A stretch of 10,920 nt of DNA, from contig LSSL01005237.1 of assembly GCA_001953115.1 (NCBI GenBank), positions 1 to 10,920 on the forward strand. The letters run 5' to 3'. Below the pieces are notes generated by a model, which worked only from the letters and a program-made list of their open reading frames with translations, had not been told where the DNA came from and searched no databases. Shown here piece by piece: positions 7,146 through 10,920 of the stretch. Every line of letters starts with the position of its first letter. Within the stretch, counting starts at the first letter, position 1. The position numbers and the translations under genes were made by a program. The stretch is from Smittium mucronatum (lineage: Eukaryota > Kickxellomycota > Harpellomycetes > Harpellales > Legeriomycetaceae).

Positions 7146-9578
7146 TTAAAAAGAAATGATCGACTTTATCGACTTCTTTGTTGGAAAGACCAAATATGAA
7201 GATAAGAACAGTCCGGCCATAATGGACAGACAGGTGGATAACATGAGTGAGATAAGGGATATTGCTGCCTCACCACTGTTACGGTCATCACCCCCAATAA
7301 GGAACGAGGCAGAGCGGACACCAATTGATCCAGGAACTAGGACCATGATAGACGGTAACACAAACACGAATGGGGGGATGTCTATCACCCGACCTAGTAT
7401 GTTGCTGAAAGTTCCAAGCACTAATGAAGCAAAGAATGTTGCTAAAGAACTCTGGCTCGAGTACTTTACACCCAGGAACGTGCCAAACATCACAGAAGAC
7501 GATAATAAAGAGATGGGCATTCTTTTTATAGGTGAATTTAGTAACACGTGAAGTGGGAGCAAAACAAGCGGATAAAATAGAATCCAGTACAGTTTGGAAA
7601 TTGGTGTGCATACTGAAATGTCCATATTTAGTTGTTTATAAGATGATGATGGGATGATAATAGAATGCATCGAGTGTCCAACCTGTATACCAAAAGAAAG
7701 CATCAGCATAATAACTACAGAATGAACAATTCTGGAAGTCCCGGTGACTGTACTTCTAGCCATAATCTCAATGAACCCAGTAGTCATGATAAATCCGGGC
7801 AATGGAACAACAAGACTTGATAAAACAACAGAGCTGAAACATATATATTTAGTTAGGAAGCTAGCTATGAAACTAACTGTTAGGGCACTGATAAATTCCA
7901 CCAGGTTTTGAAATTGCTTATACTTCGATCCCAGCCGATCGTAAAAGTAGACAATTAGACTTAAAAAGAAAGAAACCAACATGTCCATCCATCCGCCATT
8001 AAAGGCAAGCGGGCAAGCAGCCAGGGAACAAATAGCGAAAGATAACGTTTTGATAAAGTCGTTGTATATAGGTTTCATGTTTTTGATAATAATCAATTGT
8101 TGTAGTCCATCCTTTACTAGTTCATTATTGTTCAAAACGTCTTCTAGGAGTGCACTAACAAGCTCGAGTTTTTGCATGTCAAAAGATTGGTTCAGCATCA
8201 CTATTTTAGTTTCATTATTGAATACTTTATTATCCTCAAAAAACGTGAAGAATACTCCTGGGTAAATAGCAAACGATGCTTTGATCTTTAAAAAATTTGC
8301 CATACGATAAAGATCAGACTCGAGACTATATGTAGGACAGCCATAGTCTCCCATCGCCTGTCCGATTTTGACTAGGAAATGTTGCTTCATAATATAGTTT
8401 GTAGTGAACTTTTCATCAATGGAGTCGCTATCATCATTATTCATGCTGTTTGGGTATGAATTTTCTCTATTTTGCCCAAAATTCTTTCTTTTGTGTAAAG
8501 TTTTGGCGGTATTTGCGGATGGTTGGATATTGTTTGGAGAAAAGAAAGCGCCTTGGCTGTGGTTGGTACCAAAAGAGTTAAGGATATCATTTTCGAGCAT
8601 GTGTGCGTAGTAAGGTCTCGAGGAAGAAGTTTCGGGAGTTTCATTGTAACTGAAATCATTTGAGTTGTATTTTCTATTAGTTGGTAACTTGGAATCAAAT
8701 GGTATTTGAGAATCAGCAAAATTACTGCTTTCTGAATATGAGCCTTCCGAGTTTGTTTTTTCTAGAAGCCCAGGAGGTGGGTGTTGGGAAAATTTTGTGA
8801 CCGGAGTAGAAGGCACATCTTTTACTGAATGTGCAGGGGAATTCCTTTTAGAGTTGTTTAACATTTCAATAACCTTTGGTAACGAGTGAAAATTAAGATT
8901 TTTGACCAAAAGAGAGTATTCAACATTTTTTCTAATGTCATTATCGATATTTTTCATATCTTCTTGATTACAGCTATCGAGTGCATTAGAATATTGAATA
9001 CCACCAACCTGATCTAGTTTCTTTTTTAATAATAAATCAGGTGTTCCAAGCTGATCACGCATATCGATGTTTTGAAATTTTTGATTGGAATCATTACTTT
9101 GTATTTCATTGAATAGGGGCCACATTGATGAAAAAATGTTTTTCTTTTTTTCAAGAGTGATCGATTCTATTTGTTTTGGACTTTTGCTGTCTGAGTCTGA
9201 ATTGTTGGAATTGGAATTGGAATCTTGCGCCTTAGATTCAATTTTAGAAAGAAAACAACCAGGATCTCTATTGGTGGCAAGTGAAGAATCAATGTCTATA
9301 GGTACAGGAATAGAATTTTTATTGAAATCTGATGGCTGGTGGTCGGCTTTCTGTGGATTTGATTTGCTACTCGATGTTGGATTCTGCACTTTAAACGGAA
9401 TTGGATTTGAAACCTTGTTCGAGGAGGATAAAGAATAGTGGGAGGTAGATGATTCAGGCAATGTTTTTATATCTTCTGCTTCGAACTGAATGGGAGACTC
9501 TGGGTAATACTTATCGTCGCCACCACCGAAATTCCTGTGAGAAATGGGGTCTTCAGCGCCCAGCTCTTTTAGCTCCAT
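7146..9578 (-). CDS. Prm10-like multipass membrane protein (ThrE/ThrE_2 family)
   Basis: The protein has 810 residues in a single exon. Residues 1 to about 390 are a polar, probably disordered region rich in Ser, Asn, Pro and Asp, with a Ser/Asn/Asp run at 117-133. From about 393 comes the cytosolic part of the ThrE domain (FLVKIGQAMGDYGCPTYSLE). Roughly ten hydrophobic segments follow between about 507 and 798. They include VVPLPGFIMTTGFIEIMARS with a following SRIVHS, typical of ThrE, and a late PSIMVLVPGSIGVR segment typical of ThrE_2. This matches fungal pheromone-regulated membrane protein 10 (yeast Prm10) in domain order. Bacterial ThrE exports threonine/serine; the substrate and membrane of the fungal proteins are not established. 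The first Met is used because it opens the frame. No pheromone response element (TGAAACA) was seen upstream. It is intronless, unlike MSH3 and SmE. Confidence 0.85.
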   Translation of the reverse strand: MELKELGAEDPISHRNFGGGDDKYYPESPIQFEAEDIKTLPESSTSHYSLSSSNKVSNPIPFKVQNPTSSSKSNPQKADHQPSDFNKNSIPVPIDIDSSLATNRDPGCFLSKIESKAQDSNSNSNNSDSDSKSPKQIESITLEKKKNIFSSMWPLFNEIQSNDSNQKFQNIDMRDQLGTPDLLLKKKLDQVGGIQYSNALDSCNQEDMKNIDNDIRKNVEYSLLVKNLNFHSLPKVIEMLNNSKRNSPAHSVKDVPSTPVTKFSQHPPPGLLEKTNSEGSYSESSNFADSQIPFDSKLPTNRKYNSNDFSYNETPETSSSRPYYAHMLENDILNSFGTNHSQGAFFSPNNIQPSANTAKTLHKRKNFGQNRENSYPNSMNNDDSDSIDEKFTTNYIMKQHFLVKIGQAMGDYGCPTYSLESDLYRMANFLKIKASFAIYPGVFFTFFEDNKVFNNETKIVMLNQSFDMQKLELVSALLEDVLNNNELVKDGLQQLIIIKNMKPIYNDFIKTLSFAICSLAACPLAFNGGWMDMLVSFFLSLIVYFYDRLGSKYKQFQNLVEFISALTVSFIASFLTKYICFSSVVLSSLVVPLPGFIMTTGFIEIMARSTVTGTSRIVHSVVIMLMLSFGIQVGHSMHSIIIPSSSYKQLNMDISVCTPISKLYWILFYPLVLLPLHVLLNSPIKRMPISLLSSSVMFGTFLGVKYSSQSSLATFFASLVLGTFSNILGRVIDIPPFVFVLPSIMVLVPGSIGVRSASFLIGGDDRNSGEAAISLISLMLSTCLSIMAGLFLSSYLVFPTKKSIKSIISF
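9205..9222. repeat. Three tandem TTGGAA hexamers in the Prm10-like coding region
   Basis: Three perfect TTGGAA copies encode an alternating Ser-Asn run on the minus strand, in the disordered N-terminal region. Changes by one hexamer would keep the frame. Confidence 0.7.
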
Positions 9579-9659
9579 TTTTTATTGGAAACTATATAAC
9601 ACTGAATTAAAATACCGCTTATTAGGGGAAATGGTCTATAATATAACAAAAATAGCGTG

Positions 9660-9695
9660 ATGAGAAAAGAATAGTTCATTTCTATTTTTTCTCAT
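9660..9695. repeat. Near-perfect inverted repeat, 15/14-bp arms
   Basis: The left arm ATGAGAAAAGAATAG (9660-9674) and the right arm CTATTTTTTCTCAT (9682-9695) are reverse complements except for one extra G on the left. The loop is TTCATTT. The repeat lies about 80-120 bp upstream of the Prm10-like start and next to the unidentified remnant on the right. Confidence 0.65.
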
Positions 9696-9709
9696 AGATT
9701 AGATTAGAT
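9695..9709. repeat. Three tandem TAGAT copies
   Basis: Three perfect TAGAT pentamers directly abut the right arm of the inverted repeat. They could be a simple-sequence slip product. Confidence 0.6.
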
Positions 9710-9714
9710 TTTTT

Positions 9715-10225
9715 TTACTTGGGCCATCATACGTCATCCAAAACCCCCTATTTTTTTTCTTGTTTGACCACGATGATTTTTTACATGGGTACATTATTAG
9801 CCAGAAATTTTTCTAATCTGACTATTTTCGAATTTGCATCTATTATAGCTCAAATATATGGCCCACAGAACCATTAAACCCTCAAAATCCGGATATGTTT
9901 GTTTGCAGAACATTCGCTGAACTAAATAATCCTCCACATATGCAGGTAGTTGCCGGAAATGCAATTACAGGAATTCCAACTGAAATATTCATACATTTTG
10001 AAAAAGAAAAAAAATACAAAACAGCAAAATATTTAAATTACATATATTAGGTAATACCAATTTCCTATTTTGTGCCAAATTGGCAAAACGGTCACCAATG
10101 AAGTGTTTTTAGATGAAATCATCGCGAATAAAAAGATCCCTCTTGCCGAATTTGAAATTGTGTTTCTTTCCAAGAAATTTGATTGCCCTGTTGTTTTTTT
10201 TTTTGCGAATCTTGCCATGATTTAG
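9715..10225 (+). pseudogene. Protein-like plus-strand remnant with a probable intron, family unknown
   Basis: One frame runs from 9715 to the TAG at 10048-10050 with a single stop (TAA 9814-9816). That stop falls inside a good candidate 60-nt intron, 9789-9848: donor GTACAT (as in SmE intron 3), branch-like CTAATCTGAC, acceptor TATTATAG. Splicing joins FDHDDFLHG to SNIWPTEPLNPQNPDMF, followed by VCRTFAELNNPPHMQ. A second donor-like GTAGTT lies at 9946. A different frame, 10055-10225, encodes TNEVFLDEIIANKKIPLAEF. It cannot be reached by splicing at the AG of 10050, because a TAA at 10052 lies in that frame. No initiator Met is present before 9715. I do not recognise the family. It could be a decayed gene, a transposon piece, or a real gene I have mis-modelled. 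The minus-strand frame opposite 10033-10218 is also open. Confidence 0.35.
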
Positions 10226-10289
10226 GGACTTGGGTAGTATTCTAAGAGTGAAATATCTTGCCAAAGTTTAGGGGCTAATTTATTGTACT

Positions 10290-10780
10290 TTTCAAAGTAA
10301 ACTATATTAAAATTCCACACAGCATTGCTCTATTCTTGATTGGGGGTAGTGGAGACTGTGCACAGCGATTCGAAGAGCAACTATTCTAGAGGAAGATCAA
10401 CTTGTAGCGGGAGCGACCGTTGGTTTAGCACAGTCTGAGACATAGTATAGCCCACAAGTCCAGCGTTTGGCAGTTAGATGGATCTTAGCGCCTAATTCTA
10501 TTTGTAGAAAATCCATTTCGATCAATCCCACTTTTGGGTAGGAGCCTAGTTTTATTAATCCTGTTAGAAGTAGGCTCTGGCTAGGACCTCAGTAGATTCA
10601 ATGAATTATTGTTCACTGACAAAGAACCTAATTCTTGACTGCATGTAACCTTAGTCATCCAGCCTATACGAAGCAATGCCAGGTGGGGGATCTTTCGGTT
10701 GGTATATTTCACCCTTTTCCCGCAGGTAAGCAGCCGGTAGCCAGGCAGAAAAACTTATTTCCGTTAGTATAATAGTTTTT
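10290..10780 (-). pseudogene. GC-richer, frame-broken segment, possible decayed mobile element
   Basis: Base composition is clearly less AT-rich than the rest of the intergenic DNA, which suggests old coding sequence. On the minus strand, one frame gives AWLPAAYLREKGEIY and QPKDPPPGIASYRLDD, then a stop (10651-10653). It resumes as GYMQSRIRFFVSEQ, stops at 10606-10608, gives FIESTEVLARAYF, and stops at 10564-10566. A one-base shift then continues as INKTRLLPKSGIDRNGF to a stop at 10485-10487. A second minus frame is open for 63 codons over 10400-10588 without an initial Met. The plus strand also has protein-like pieces, such as TILEEDQLVAGATVGLAQS near 10379. I cannot settle the strand or name a family. 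Retroelement-like decay is the best guess. Confidence 0.25.
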
Positions 10781-10920
10781 TCTATTTTTCCACTTCTTTT
10801 TTTCAGATCTTTTCTTTATACTTTTTAACGATGCTATCCAATAATAAATTTTTTGGTACAAAAAGTGATAATATGGAGTAAAGTAGAATAAATTTTAATT
10901 CTTTCAGCACTGATAGTGCA

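Larger units (their letters stand above)
9579..9714. promoter_or_regulatory. Short upstream region of the Prm10-like gene
   Basis: This is an AT-rich region directly upstream of the minus-strand start codon. It holds TATA-like stretches (TATATAA at 9592-9598 and TATAATATAA near 9638), an inverted repeat at 9660-9695 and three TAGAT copies at 9695-9709. No specific regulator site is recognised. Confidence 0.35.

Noticed and set aside
7156..9438. Plus-strand open frames opposite the Prm10-like gene (7156-7551, 7981-8265, 8404-8610, 9085-9438)
   Set aside because: They lie fully antisense to a well-supported 810-codon gene and show no family features. They are frame shadows.
10290..10780. Structured RNA gene (tRNA, snRNA, RNase P or telomerase RNA) in the GC-richer island
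   Set aside because: Looked for snRNA 5' ends, tRNA arms and telomere-template motifs by eye on both strands and found none. Protein-like fragments explain the composition better, though a search with covariance models would be decisive.

Overview
The window is an AT-rich, intron-bearing nuclear sequence from a fungus. Introns are short (57 to about 150 nt). Most have GT(A/G)-type donors and pyrimidine- or AT-rich acceptors. Two features point to a fungus: a ThrE/ThrE_2 membrane protein with a long Ser/Asn-rich N-terminus, the Prm10 architecture typical of fungi, and this intron style. The high AT content and ten introns in one repair gene suggest an early-diverging lineage rather than a yeast, but that placement is inference.

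Layout. 225-5090 (+): an 11-exon MSH3, the mismatch-repair MutS homologue, with an N-terminal PCNA-binding motif. 5275-5568 (-): a single-exon protein with four Cx9C motifs, of the CHCHD5/Mix14 type (mitochondrial intermembrane space). It is convergent with MSH3. 5569-6096: a divergent promoter region with four CCAAT boxes oriented towards the Cx9C gene. 6097-6649 (+): SmE (SNRPE), a core snRNP protein of 86 residues split into five exons, one of only 27 nt. 6650-7140: AT-rich sequence ending in a short coding-like segment of unknown identity. 7146-9578 (-): an intronless 810-residue Prm10-like membrane protein. 9579-9714: its short upstream region, with a near-perfect inverted repeat and a TAGAT triplet repeat. 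9715-10225 (+): a protein-like stretch with one likely intron but no start codon and a later frame break. 10290-10780: a more GC-rich, frame-broken segment that looks like a decayed element. I could not assign a family to either of the last two.

The four firm genes are housekeeping or membrane functions (DNA repair, mitochondrial biogenesis, splicing, transport) that do not obviously act together. I see no defence system, gene cluster, CRISPR array, tRNA or rRNA. The points most worth checking are the unidentified remnants between 9.7 and 10.8 kb, the unexplained exon-like piece at 7.0-7.1 kb, the CCAAT cluster, and several splice choices that preserve frame in MSH3.
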